This document shows, in pieces, positions 12,802 through 20,064 of a stretch of DNA of 20,064 nucleotides. The stretch is taken from the NCBI GenBank assembly GCA_946624395.1, contig CAMORY010000033.1:1-20064 (forward strand). Direction: 5' to 3'. Source of the stretch: an uncultured Clostridia bacterium (GTDB lineage: Bacteria > Bacillota > Clostridia > Christensenellales > Borkfalkiaceae). The translations under genes and the position numbers were made by a program. The notes under the pieces were generated by a model. It did not search any database. It was not told the origin of the DNA and saw only the letters and a program-made list of their open reading frames with translations. Positions within the stretch are counted from its first letter, which is position 1. Each line of letters begins with the position of its first letter.

Positions 12802-14286
12802 ATGAAAATCGGCTTTGACAACAAGAAATATCTCGAAATGCAATCGGCGAAAATTCTCGAACGGATATCTATGTTCGGCGACAAGTTGTATTTGGAATTC
12901 GGCGGCAAACTGTTCGACGACTATCACGCGTCAAGGGTGCTACCGGGGTTTTTGCCCGACAGTAAAATAAAGATGCTGTCGCAACTTAAGGACAAAGCGG
13001 AAATACTTATCGCGATAAACGCCAACGATATAGAAAAGAATAAAACGCGCAGCGATCTCGGCATAACTTACGATACCGAAGTTATACGTTTAATAGACAT
13101 TTTCCGCAGCCGCGGATTTTACGTCGGCAGCGTGGTGCTTACCCGCTTTGCCGAACAGCCTTCCGCCGTGGCGTTTAAAAAAAGGCTGGAAAATCTCGGT
13201 ATCAAAGTATACCGCCATTATCCGATAGAAGGTTATCCTTCGGAAGTGGAAAAGATAGTAAGCGAAGAAGGGTACGGCAAAAACGAGTACGTGGAAACCA
13301 CCCGCCCGCTGGTCGTAATAACCGCCCCGGGACCGGGGAGCGGAAAAATGGCGACTTGTCTTTCGCAACTTTATCACGAAAATAAGCGCGGCGTAAAAGC
13401 GGGCTACGCTAAATACGAAACTTTCCCCATTTGGAATTTACCCTTAAATCATCCCGTAAACGTGGCGTACGAAGCGGCTACCGCCGACCTTGACGACGTT
13501 AATATGATAGACCCCTTCCATTTGGAAGCGTACGGCAAAATGTCCGTTAACTATAACCGCGACGTGGAAATATTCCCCGTGCTTTCGGCTATGATGTCCA
13601 AGATTATGGGCAGTTCGCCGTATAAATCGCCGACCGATATGGGCGTAAATATGGCGGGCTATTGCATTGTTGACGACGAAGTCTGCTCGAAAGCGAGCAA
13701 GCAGGAGATAATACGAAGATATTACGCCGCCCGCCTTGACGTTATGAAAGGGCTTATCCCGAAAGACGCCGAAACCAAAATAGATATACTTATGCAGAAA
13801 ATGCATATCACCATAAACGACAGGGCGGTAGTCGCCGTCGCGCTTAAAAAGGAAGAATCGACGGGACTTCCCGCCGCGGCGATTGAACTTTCCGACGGAC
13901 AGATAATAACGGGAAAGACCAGCGACCTTTTAGGCGCTTCCGCGGCGGCTTTACTTAACGCGCTTAAGGTTTTGGGCGGAATAGACGACGGTATACCGCT
14001 TATATCTTCCGCGGTAATAGAACCTATACAGAAACTTAAAGTGGAACATATGGGTAGCATCAACCCGCGCCTTCATACCGACGAAATATTGTTGTCGCTT
14101 GCCGTTTCCGCGGTAACCAACCCGACAGCCGCGCACGCGCTCCGTCAACTCGACAAATTAAAAGGCGCGCAGTTCCACTCGACCGTAATACTTTCGCACG
14201 TGGACGAAAAAACGCTTAAAAAGTTGGGTATCGACATAACTTGCGAACCCAAACGCAAAAAAAGCGTAGATACGTACCTGAAATAA
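12802..14286 (+). CDS. DUF1846 (UPF0371) family protein
   Basis: The 494-residue protein matches the DUF1846/UPF0371 family over its full length (start KIGFDNKKYLEMQSAKILER, then FGGKLFDDYHASRVLPGF). Its biochemical function is not known to me. A P-loop-like segment, APGPGSGKM (residues 175-183), resembles Walker A but has Met where Ser or Thr is usual. That suggests a nucleotide- or phosphate-binding site of a different kind. The family is generally a conserved single housekeeping gene in Firmicutes. Here it follows pqqD by only 20 bases with no terminator between them, so it is probably co-transcribed with the kinase-like and PqqD genes. A strong terminator follows its stop. Confidence 0.88.
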   Translation: MKIGFDNKKYLEMQSAKILERISMFGDKLYLEFGGKLFDDYHASRVLPGFLPDSKIKMLSQLKDKAEILIAINANDIEKNKTRSDLGITYDTEVIRLIDIFRSRGFYVGSVVLTRFAEQPSAVAFKKRLENLGIKVYRHYPIEGYPSEVEKIVSEEGYGKNEYVETTRPLVVITAPGPGSGKMATCLSQLYHENKRGVKAGYAKYETFPIWNLPLNHPVNVAYEAATADLDDVNMIDPFHLEAYGKMSVNYNRDVEIFPVLSAMMSKIMGSSPYKSPTDMGVNMAGYCIVDDEVCSKASKQEIIRRYYAARLDVMKGLIPKDAETKIDILMQKMHITINDRAVVAVALKKEESTGLPAAAIELSDGQIITGKTSDLLGASAAALLNALKVLGGIDDGIPLISSAVIEPIQKLKVEHMGSINPRLHTDEILLSLAVSAVTNPTAAHALRQLDKLKGAQFHSTVILSHVDEKTLKKLGIDITCEPKRKKSVDTYLK

Positions 14287-14323
14287 ACCGCGTTTATTAA
14301 AACGGTTATAACGGTAATTTTTC

Positions 14324-14352
14324 GCGCCCGCAGTTTTTTTAACTGCGGGCGC
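14324..14352 (+). terminator. Intrinsic terminator after the DUF1846 gene
   Basis: A perfect 12-bp stem, GCGCCCGCAGTT (14324-14335) with AACTGCGGGCGC (14341-14352), has a T5 loop and is followed by ATTTT. Confidence 0.85.
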
Positions 14353-14423
14353 ATTTTCGCCAAAAAATCATCTTTTTATAAGCGTCGCAAAGTAAAAAAA
14401 TTTTAAAAAACGGTCGTTTTCTA

Positions 14424-14451
14424 TTGACAAAATTATTTTCCCGTATATAAT
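14424..14451 (+). promoter_or_regulatory. Sigma-A promoter of groES-groL
   Basis: TTGACA (14424-14429), 16 bases and TATAAT (14446-14451), both at consensus, place the start point near 14458, inside the CIRCE operator. Confidence 0.85.
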
Positions 14452-14456
14452 AGAAA

Positions 14457-14483
14457 TTAGCACTTGAAAGTTGCGAGTGCTAA
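14457..14483 (+). promoter_or_regulatory. CIRCE operator (HrcA binding site)
   Basis: TTAGCACTT, nine bases, then GAGTGCTAA matches the CIRCE consensus (TTAGCACTC-N9-GAGTGCTAA) with one mismatch at the end of the left arm. It overlaps the transcription start, so HrcA would repress groES-groL in the absence of heat stress. HrcA itself is outside the window. Confidence 0.93.
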
Positions 14484-14513
14484 ACGCGTAAAAAATTTTT
14501 CGGAGGATAACAT

Positions 14514-14798
14514 ATGACGGTTAAACCATTGTTCGACAAAGTAGTTGTCGAAAGTATCGAGCAGGAAGAAAAGACGGGTACGGGATTTATACTTCCGTCC
14601 AAATCGCAGGAAAAGCAGGAAATGGCTAAAGTCGTCGCCGTAGGTCCCGGGGGGATTGTAGACGGCAAGGAAATAACCATGCAGGTAAAGGTGGGAGACA
14701 CGGTGCTTTATTCTAAATATTCCGGTTCGGAATTTAAAGTAGACGGTAAAAATCTGATAATCATCCGTCAGAGCGATATTCTGGCGATTGTAGAATAA
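14514..14798 (+). CDS. groES: Co-chaperonin GroES
   Basis: GroES is the lid of the GroEL folding chamber. The 94-residue length is normal. The start TVKPLFDKVVVE, the mobile loop region EKTGTGFILP (about residues 19-28) that contacts GroEL, and the end VKVGDTVLYSKYSGSEFKVDG followed by ILAIVE are all standard. A ribosome binding site (CGGAGG) precedes ATG 14514. The gene is controlled by the CIRCE element just upstream and is followed by groL after 18 bases. Confidence 0.97.
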   Translation: MTVKPLFDKVVVESIEQEEKTGTGFILPSKSQEKQEMAKVVAVGPGGIVDGKEITMQVKVGDTVLYSKYSGSEFKVDGKNLIIIRQSDILAIVE

Positions 14799-14816
14799 TA
14801 TAAAGGAGTAGTAATT

Positions 14817-16442
14817 ATGGCTAAACAGTTGAAATACGGCGAAGAAGCAAGAAAGGCGCTTCAAAAGGGCGTTGATACGCTTGCGGATACGGTTAAAATA
14901 ACTTTAGGACCTAAAGGCAGAAACGTAGTTTTGGATAAAAAATTCGGCGCGCCTTTAATCACCAACGACGGTGTTACCATTGCGAAAGAAACCGAACTCG
15001 AAGACGCGTTCGAGAATATGGGTGCGCAACTCGTAAAGGAAGTTTCGACCAAGACCAACGACGTAGCGGGCGACGGAACAACCACCGCGGTAATACTCGC
15101 GCAGGCTATGATAGGGGAAGGCTTAAAGAACGTTGCGGCGGGTGCAAACCCCATTATGCTTAAAAAGGGTATCGCGGGCGCTGTAGACGTTGCGGTCAAA
15201 GAACTTCACGCAATAAGTAAACCCGTCAAAGACAAAAACGCGATAGGGCAGGTCGCTTCTATCTCCGCGGGGGACGCGGAAGTGGGCGCGCTGATTTCCG
15301 AAGCGATGGAGAAAGTCGGTAAAGACGGCGTTATCACGATAGAAGAATCCAAGACAATGAAAACCGAACTCACCACCGTCGAAGGTATGCAGTTCGACAG
15401 GGGCTACGCTTCGGCGTATATGGTAACCAACACCGATAAAATGGAAGCGGTGCTTGATTCGCCCGTAATTTTAATTACCGATAAAAAGATATCGTCCGTG
15501 CAGGAAATTCTGCCCGTAATTAACCCGATAGTCGAACGCGGATTGCGCTTACTTATTATCGCGGAAGAAGTGGAAGGCGACGCGCTTGCGGCACTCGTCG
15601 TAAACAAACTTAAAGGCGTATTGAACTGCGTCGCGGTTAAAGCCCCGGGCTTTGGCGACAGAAGAAAAGCTATGCTTGAAGATATTGCTATTTTAACGGG
15701 CGGCACGGTCATCTCTTCCGAACTCGGCTACGAGTTTAAGGACGTAAGTCTCGATATGCTGGGCAAAGCGGGTTCCGTTAAAGTCGATAAAGACAATACG
15801 ACGATAATAAACGGCGCAGGCGACCCCAAGGCTATCGAAGCGAGAAAGCAGGCAATCAAAGCGCAGATAGACGCGACCACTTCCGACTACGACAGAGAAA
15901 AGTTGCAGGAACGCCTTGCTAAACTTGCGGGCGGCGTTGCGGTAATCAACGTCGGCGCGGCGACCGAAATCGAAATGAAGGAAAAGAAACTCCGTATAGA
16001 AGACGCTTTGAACGCTACCAAAGCGGCGGTGCAGGAAGGTATAGTTCCCGGCGGCGGAATTGCACTCATCAGCACTATAAAGGCGATTAAGAAATATGCG
16101 GACGGACTTTCCGGCGACGAAAAGACTGGCGCAAATACCGTGTTAAAGGCTGTGGAAGCGCCGCTTAAACAGATAGCGGCAAACGCCGGACTTGACGGCG
16201 CGGTTATCTTAAACGAAATCTTAAAAGCGGATAAACCCAACTACGGTTTCAACGCGCTTACCAACGAGTATACCGATATGGTAGAAAGCGGCATAATCGA
16301 CCCGACCAAGGTTACCCGTTCTGCTTTAATGAACGCGGCGTCGGTTGCTGGAGTATTCTTAACGACGGAGTCGGTCGTTGCGGATATTAAAGAACCCGAA
16401 CCTCCGCAGATGCCTGCGGGCGGTATGGGCGGAATGTACTAA
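14817..16442 (+). CDS. groL: Chaperonin GroEL
   Basis: GroEL is the 60-kDa ATP-driven folding chamber. The 541-residue protein is collinear with the family: start KQLKYGEEARKALQKGVDTLADTVKITLGPKGRNV, the ATP site NDGVTIAKE and GDGTTTAVILAQ, the hinge and apical segments, VEEGIVPGGG-like VQEGIVPGGGIAL, and the C-terminal Gly-Met repeat GGMGGMY. The ribosome binding site AAAGGAG precedes the ATG. It is co-transcribed with groES under CIRCE. Nothing is odd about it. Confidence 0.98.
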   Translation: MAKQLKYGEEARKALQKGVDTLADTVKITLGPKGRNVVLDKKFGAPLITNDGVTIAKETELEDAFENMGAQLVKEVSTKTNDVAGDGTTTAVILAQAMIGEGLKNVAAGANPIMLKKGIAGAVDVAVKELHAISKPVKDKNAIGQVASISAGDAEVGALISEAMEKVGKDGVITIEESKTMKTELTTVEGMQFDRGYASAYMVTNTDKMEAVLDSPVILITDKKISSVQEILPVINPIVERGLRLLIIAEEVEGDALAALVVNKLKGVLNCVAVKAPGFGDRRKAMLEDIAILTGGTVISSELGYEFKDVSLDMLGKAGSVKVDKDNTTIINGAGDPKAIEARKQAIKAQIDATTSDYDREKLQERLAKLAGGVAVINVGAATEIEMKEKKLRIEDALNATKAAVQEGIVPGGGIALISTIKAIKKYADGLSGDEKTGANTVLKAVEAPLKQIAANAGLDGAVILNEILKADKPNYGFNALTNEYTDMVESGIIDPTKVTRSALMNAASVAGVFLTTESVVADIKEPEPPQMPAGGMGGMY

Positions 16443-16445
16443 TCC

Positions 16446-16508
16446 CTACTTTTTCAGCACTGAAAAAGTAGCAAAAAGGCGTGGGGAGTTGCGATTCTCC
16501 CCACACCC
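16446..16508. repeat. Tandem inverted repeats after groL (candidate dispersed palindromic element)
   Basis: Two hairpins lie side by side. CTACTTTTTCAG (16446-16457) pairs perfectly with CTGAAAAAGTAG (16460-16471), leaving almost no loop. GTGGGGAG (16481-16488) pairs with CTCCCCAC (16497-16504), and the stem extends outward with a mismatch to GG/CC. Neither is followed by a T-run. They could stabilise the groL mRNA or be a copy of an intergenic repeat; only one copy is in this window. Confidence 0.6.
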
Positions 16509-16542
16509 CTACAAACGCTTTATAAAGAATAAAAATTAAATT

Positions 16543-16578
16543 AAAAAACAGTCCGTTGTTTTATCGGACTGTTTTTTT
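16543..16578. terminator. Bidirectional terminator between groL and the XRE gene
   Basis: AAAAAACAGTCCG (16543-16555) pairs with CGGACTGTTTTTT (16565-16577) around a nine-base loop. The T-run on the plus strand and the A-run read as T-run on the minus strand let it stop both convergent transcripts. It overlaps the stop codon of the XRE gene. Confidence 0.85.
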
Positions 16579-16801
16579 ATTGTTTTTCTCTCTCTTCGAA
16601 ACACAAAACATATTCGGGCGAAACATCGCAAACGATGCACAGTTTTGCCAAAGTGTCCAAAGAAGGCAATATGTCTTTACTTACATAATGTGCTATGGCG
16701 GACTGAGAAACATTTAGTTCTCTTGCGAGTTTTGTTTGCGACATACCGCTGTTTTTTATGGTTTCCACTATTCTGTTTTGTATCGTTTTAATATCAACCA
16801 T
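16577..16801 (-). CDS. Small XRE-family helix-turn-helix regulator
   Basis: This Cro/CI-type DNA-binding protein of 74 residues consists of little more than the helix-turn-helix domain. SQTKLARELNVSQSAIAHYVSKDILPSLDTLAKLCIVCDVSPEYVL shows the five-helix fold with the recognition helix around QSAIAHYV. An AAGG ribosome binding site lies about 7 bases before the ATG. The upstream region (16823-16870) carries paired palindromes overlapping its likely -10 box, which suggests autorepression. No toxin or metabolic gene is beside it, so the regulated function is unknown. It does not look like part of a prophage. Confidence 0.88.
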   Translation of the reverse strand: MVDIKTIQNRIVETIKNSGMSQTKLARELNVSQSAIAHYVSKDILPSLDTLAKLCIVCDVSPEYVLCFEEREKQ

Positions 16802-16822
16802 TGCAAAACCTTTTTTACAATT

Positions 16823-16870
16823 ATATGATTATTAAGCATAATTTGCTTGACTTATGATTAATAATCATAT
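16823..16870. promoter_or_regulatory. Paired palindromic operators upstream of the XRE gene
   Basis: A perfect 13-bp inverted repeat has arms 16823-16835 and 16858-16870. Each arm is part of its own palindrome: ATGATTATTAAGCAT (16825-16839, one mismatch) and ATGATTAATAATCAT (16854-16868, perfect), with centres 29 bp apart. A further palindrome, AAGCATAATTTGCTT (16834-16848), lies between them. On the minus strand TATAAT of the XRE promoter overlaps the first site. These are probable binding sites for the XRE protein. Confidence 0.6.
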
Positions 16871-16875
16871 AAAAT
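16847..16875 (+). promoter_or_regulatory. Plus-strand promoter with an operator in its spacer
   Basis: TTGACT (16847-16852), exactly 17 bases and TAAAAT (16870-16875) form a good sigma-A promoter. The perfect palindrome 16854-16868 fills the spacer. No plus-strand gene follows before the hairpin at 16905-16957. Confidence 0.5.
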
Positions 16876-16904
16876 ATATTTTGCAAATTCCGTTTGTCGC
16901 AACA

Positions 16905-16957
16905 CAACAATAAAAGCGCCGCCACGAAAAAACTTCGTGGCGGCGCTTTTATTGTTG
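16905..16957. terminator. Perfect 24-bp hairpin, bidirectional terminator
   Basis: Positions 16905-16928 and 16934-16957 are perfectly complementary over 24 bp with a five-base loop (AAAAC). The GC-rich core is flanked by AATAAAA and TTTTATT, which can act as the U-tract in either direction. It would end the minus-strand tmcAL transcript and any plus-strand RNA from the promoter at 16847. Confidence 0.85.
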
Positions 16958-16964
16958 CTTATTT

Positions 16965-18137
16965 TTATACTATTATCATTTGATTTTCGTTCGTATTTTC
17001 GTTAGTCGCTAAATTATATACGTCGTTTGCTAAAACGTCGAGTTCAAAACTCTTTAAAGCCGTCTTTTTAAGGTCAGAAATGTCGCTTTTTCTGGTTATA
17101 ATCGGTATACGGCTTTTTTCGGTGAGCATTGAGATTATGTCTTTGCAATCGGCATTTACCGCAAGTACTTTGGCGTAAAGGCGGGATGACAAACAATCTT
17201 CCGTAAACTCTTTGGTTATTCCCAAAAGGTTTGCTATAAATATTCTGCGTATCCGCGCCGCCGTGTAGCGTTTAGTGGAAATTTTATCTACTAACGCGTC
17301 TATATGCTTATTGTCTTTAACTAACGCTTTTATGCGGTTTTCCAAGCCTTCGGAACAATCGGGGGTTTCTGCAAGTTTTTCTTTGCTTGCGGTAATCAGC
17401 GCCGCCGTAGTGATTTTATCGAACGCAAAGGGGTAAGGCTTTAAATCGTCGTAAACGTAGGGCGGCAGGCTCTTTTTGAGTTTTTTGAGTTTCCCTTCCC
17501 GTATTTTTTGGCGAATACTCGTCGCGCTGGTTATGCCCTTTTTAAGTATTATGCTGTTGTGGTCGCCTTCGCGTAGCATAGGATAAGGCTCTATACTGCT
17601 GTTCCTTTTTATCAGCGCTTTGGTATATTCCAAACCTAGAATATTGTTTGGTAGCGAAATCAGTTCTTCGCTCATTTCTTCGCCTTTTAATTCTTTTACC
17701 GTCAGAAATTTCGCTTTGGCGAGCGAAACGCCGTCTTCTAAATGGTTTTTAAGAATTCTCTTAAACTCTTTGGTTTCGTCCAAAAGCGCTTTTGCCAGCG
17801 CGAAAAATTTTTCCTTTTTTCCGCTTTCCACCCCAAAGCACAGCCCGTCCGCTACACCCAAATCGTCCAAAAGGTTGACAGCGCCCGTCGCAAACGTTTC
17901 GGCGTTAGCCGTAGCGAAGACGGTGGGGAGTTCTATTACCGCGTCCGCCCCCGCGATTATCGCTTGTTTTGCCCTGATAAACTTGTTTAAAACGGCGGGT
18001 TCGCCGCGCTGGGTAAAGTTCCCGCTCATTAAAACGATAACCCGTTCCGCGCCGAGTTCGGTTTTCATATATTCGATATGTTTTAAATGCCCCAGATGAA
18101 AGGGGTTGTATTCGGCAACGGTGGCGCAAATTTTCAT
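16965..18137 (-). CDS. tmcAL: tRNA(Met) cytidine acetate ligase TmcAL
   Basis: TmcAL (formerly YlbM) makes N4-acetylcytidine at the wobble position of elongator tRNA(Met) from acetate and ATP. The 390-residue length is normal. The nucleotidyltransferase signature is at the N-terminus: AEYNPFHLGH (residues 8-17), then VLMSGNFTQRGEPAVLNKFIRAK and GADAVIELP. The S/T-rich ATP loop corresponds to GITSATSIR. The ribosome binding site CGGAGA precedes the ATG. It is monocistronic and divergent from pta. Acetate is a substrate of TmcAL and the product of the Pta-AckA pair next to it; whether that neighbourhood matters is unknown. Confidence 0.93.
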   Translation of the reverse strand: MKICATVAEYNPFHLGHLKHIEYMKTELGAERVIVLMSGNFTQRGEPAVLNKFIRAKQAIIAGADAVIELPTVFATANAETFATGAVNLLDDLGVADGLCFGVESGKKEKFFALAKALLDETKEFKRILKNHLEDGVSLAKAKFLTVKELKGEEMSEELISLPNNILGLEYTKALIKRNSSIEPYPMLREGDHNSIILKKGITSATSIRQKIREGKLKKLKKSLPPYVYDDLKPYPFAFDKITTAALITASKEKLAETPDCSEGLENRIKALVKDNKHIDALVDKISTKRYTAARIRRIFIANLLGITKEFTEDCLSSRLYAKVLAVNADCKDIISMLTEKSRIPIITRKSDISDLKKTALKSFELDVLANDVYNLATNENTNENQMIIV

Positions 18138-18282
18138 AAATATTTCTCCGAAATAATTTACTTTTTTGTCCGAAAGTTGTAAAATAATTAAGGACGCTAA
18201 AAAGTTTTTCGTTTATATTATTGTACAACATTTTCTTAAAAAGTCCAAACGAATTTTTTATGTATAACAAGGAGTATCATTT

Positions 18283-19317
18283 ATGGCGGATATTTTATCG
18301 CAGATTAAAGAACGGGCAAAGTTAAAAAACAAGAACATTGTTTTAACCGAAGGTGAAGACGCGAGAGTGGTCGCAGCGGCGGCTACCGTAGTTAAAGAAG
18401 GTTTTGCGCGCATAACTCTTCTCGGCAATAAAGCGGAAATCGAAAAGAACAACGCGGGCGTTGACCTTACGGGCGTAAACGTCGTCGACCCCAAGACGGA
18501 CGCTAAAGCCGACGAATACGCCGCTATGCTTTATAAAGCGAGAGAAGGCAAAATCAACAAGAAAACGGGACTTCCCGAATATTCGGACGTGGCGCAGGCA
18601 AAAGCCGCCATACTTAAAGACTATGCTATGTACGGCGCGCTTATGCTTAAAGCGGGGGACGTTGACGGTATGGTTTCGGGCGCTTGCCACTCCACGGCGA
18701 ACACTCTTCGCCCCGGACTGCAGGTAATTAAGACGGCGGCGGGGATTAACACGGTATCTAGTTCTTTCATTATGATAGCGCCCGCGCCCCACAAATATAA
18801 TCCCGACGGCGTTGCTGTGTTTGCCGACTGCGCTATAAATATCGAACCGGACGCAAATCAACTTGCGGATATCGCTATTTCCTCTGCGGAAACGGCAAGG
18901 AATATCGCGGGGATAGAGCCGCGCGTCGCTATGCTGTCCTTTTCCACGAAAGGCAGCGGCAACGACGACAAGTACTTTAAGTCCGTGCCGAAGATGCAGG
19001 AAGCGACCCGTATCGCAAAAGAAGCCGCACCCGATTTGATTTTGGACGGCGAATTCCAGTTCGACGCGGCAACCGCGCCCGAAGTCGGCAAGTTAAAAGC
19101 ACCCGACTCTAAAGTTGCGGGCAACGCCAACGTGTTTATATTCCCGAACATTAACGCGGGCAATATCGGCTACAAGATTGCGCAGCGTTTCGGCGGATAT
19201 TTGGCGCTTGGTCCTATCTGTCAGGGCTTTGCTAACCCGATAAACGACTTGTCCCGCGGCTGTAGTGCGGACGACGTGGTGGCGGTCGTGGCAATAACCG
19301 CGCTTCAGGCGGAATAA
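18283..19317 (+). CDS. pta: Phosphate acetyltransferase
   Basis: Pta converts acetyl-CoA and phosphate to acetyl phosphate and CoA in the cytoplasm, the first step of acetate formation. The 344-residue single-domain form matches clostridial Pta: VLTEGEDARVV, then the signature region VDGMVSGACHSTANTLRPGLQVIKT, SFIMIAPAP, LSFSTKGSG, DGEFQFDAA and the ending VFIFPNINAGNIGYKIAQRFGGYLALGPICQGFANPINDLSRGC. A good ribosome binding site (AAGGAG) precedes ATG 18283. ackA follows 34 bases later, so they form the classic pta-ackA operon. The 145-base region before it gives no clear sigma-A promoter by eye. Confidence 0.96.
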   Translation: MADILSQIKERAKLKNKNIVLTEGEDARVVAAAATVVKEGFARITLLGNKAEIEKNNAGVDLTGVNVVDPKTDAKADEYAAMLYKAREGKINKKTGLPEYSDVAQAKAAILKDYAMYGALMLKAGDVDGMVSGACHSTANTLRPGLQVIKTAAGINTVSSSFIMIAPAPHKYNPDGVAVFADCAINIEPDANQLADIAISSAETARNIAGIEPRVAMLSFSTKGSGNDDKYFKSVPKMQEATRIAKEAAPDLILDGEFQFDAATAPEVGKLKAPDSKVAGNANVFIFPNINAGNIGYKIAQRFGGYLALGPICQGFANPINDLSRGCSADDVVAVVAITALQAE

Positions 19318-19351
19318 TTTTAACCGAAAAAACTTAAAAGGAAATATATCT

Positions 19352-20064
19352 ATGAAAATTTTAGTTATTAACGCGGGCAGTTCTTCTTTAAAATATCAAC
19401 TTATCGATATGGCAAACGAAAGCGTACTCGCCAAAGGTCTTTGCGAAAGAATTACTTTCACGGGCGGCGTGCTTACGCAGAAAACCGCCGACGGCAGGGA
19501 AACGGTTATAAAGCAGGATATGCCTTCGCATAAAGAAGCGATGGAACTTGTCCTTAAAGCAATGCTTGACAAAGATAAGGGCGCTATAAAGAGCGTAAGC
19601 GAAATCGGCGCGGTGGGGCACAGGGTTCTCCACTCGGGCGAAGATTTCAAGCAGTCTGTAGTAATAGACGACGAAGTTATTAAAATCTGCGAAAAGAACG
19701 CGGAATTAGGACCACTCCATATGCCCGGCAATATCGCGTGCATTAAAAGTTGCAGGGAAGTTATGAAAGGCGTGCCGATGGTAGCCGTTTTCGATACGAC
19801 TTTCCACTCCACGATGCCCGCTAAAGCCTATATGTACGGTATACCTTATGAAGTGTACGATAAGTACAAGATAAGAAAGTACGGTTTCCACGGCACTTCG
19901 CATAAGTTCGTAAGCGAAGAAACCATTAAACTTTTAGGCAAAAAAGACGCGAAGATTATCGTCTGCCACCTTGGCAACGGTTCTTCTATCTCCGCGGTAA
20001 AGGACGGCAAGTGTCAGGATACTTCGATGGGCTTTACGCCCTTGGAAGGTTTGGTTATGGGTAC
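19352..20064 (+). CDS. ackA: Acetate kinase, N-terminal part (3' truncated by window edge)
   Basis: AckA transfers phosphate from acetyl phosphate to ADP, giving acetate and ATP. The first 237 residues are visible and the frame is open to the right edge. Present motifs are the N-terminal phosphate loop VINAGSSSLKYQL (N7, S10, S12), GHRVLHSGE, the catalytic region AVFDTTFHSTMP, YGFHGTSHKFV, and CHLGNGSSISAV followed by DTSMGFTPLEGLVMGT. The ribosome binding site AAAGGAAA precedes ATG 19352, and the gene follows pta directly. The remaining part, perhaps 40 percent, lies outside the window. Confidence 0.96.
   Translation, partial: MKILVINAGSSSLKYQLIDMANESVLAKGLCERITFTGGVLTQKTADGRETVIKQDMPSHKEAMELVLKAMLDKDKGAIKSVSEIGAVGHRVLHSGEDFKQSVVIDDEVIKICEKNAELGPLHMPGNIACIKSCREVMKGVPMVAVFDTTFHSTMPAKAYMYGIPYEVYDKYKIRKYGFHGTSHKFVSEETIKLLGKKDAKIIVCHLGNGSSISAVKDGKCQDTSMGFTPLEGLVMG

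Noticed and set aside
17620..18099. Plus-strand 159-codon frame opposite tmcAL
   Set aside because: Antisense to the conserved nucleotidyltransferase domain, low-complexity Ser/Phe/Ala composition typical of shadow frames.
18138..18282. Promoter for pta (TATATT/TATTAT near 18214-18221) and the TTGTACAA palindrome at 18221 as a Rex-type site
   Set aside because: No acceptable -35 at the right distance, and the 8-bp palindrome does not fit the Rex consensus with its spacer; too weak to annotate.
1..20064. CRISPR arrays, insertion sequences, prophage, tRNA or rRNA genes
   Set aside because: No regularly spaced repeats, transposase or integrase genes, or clover-leaf/rRNA sequences were seen on reading the window.

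Overview
The window looks like chromosomal DNA from an endospore-forming member of the Clostridia, perhaps a gut-associated lineage. Three sporulation genes (sigG, a ylmC/ymxH-type gene and spoIIID) sit among housekeeping genes. The dnaJ-prmA-mtaB-HIT order, the CIRCE-controlled groES-groL operon and the pta-ackA fermentation pair are all typical Firmicutes arrangements. I see no phage, transposon, CRISPR array, tRNA or rRNA. No gap between genes exceeds about 300 bases.

Layout, left to right. (1) 1-3210: the 3' end of dnaJ, then prmA, mtaB and a HIT-family hydrolase, tightly packed and closed by a terminator. (2) 3211-6818: sigG behind a forespore-type promoter candidate, a YlmC-like protein with an unusual Pro/Cys-rich tail, a 1-phosphofructokinase-like sugar kinase, a PlsC-type acyltransferase, and spoIIID. 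The ylmC-like gene and spoIIID share a sigma-E-like promoter pattern. (3) 6828-9409: a strong promoter, an unidentified leader RNA with competing terminator and antiterminator pairings, then a three-gene ABC importer (lipoprotein, permease, ATPase). (4) 9430-10570: a family 2 glycosyltransferase whose apparent terminator lies inside the converging apbE gene. (5) 10576-14352: apbE on the minus strand, with an apparent one-base frameshift in its signal peptide. Back-to-back with it is a three-gene unit: an HPr-kinase-like protein, a PqqD-like protein and a DUF1846 protein. (6) 14424-16442: groES-groL under a sigma-A promoter overlapped by CIRCE. (7) 16446-16957: structured intergenic repeats and terminators around a small XRE regulator with paired palindromic operators. 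(8) 16965-20064: tmcAL on the minus strand, then pta and the 5' part of ackA running off the right edge.

The groups fit known cell functions. dnaJ and groESL serve protein folding, and prmA and mtaB modify the translation apparatus. sigG and spoIIID are stage-specific sporulation regulators, and pta-ackA makes acetate and ATP. The parts least explained by known biology are the leader RNA before the ABC importer, the HprK-like/PqqD pair with no visible peptide substrate, and the XRE operator region with a divergent promoter that reads only into a 24-bp hairpin.
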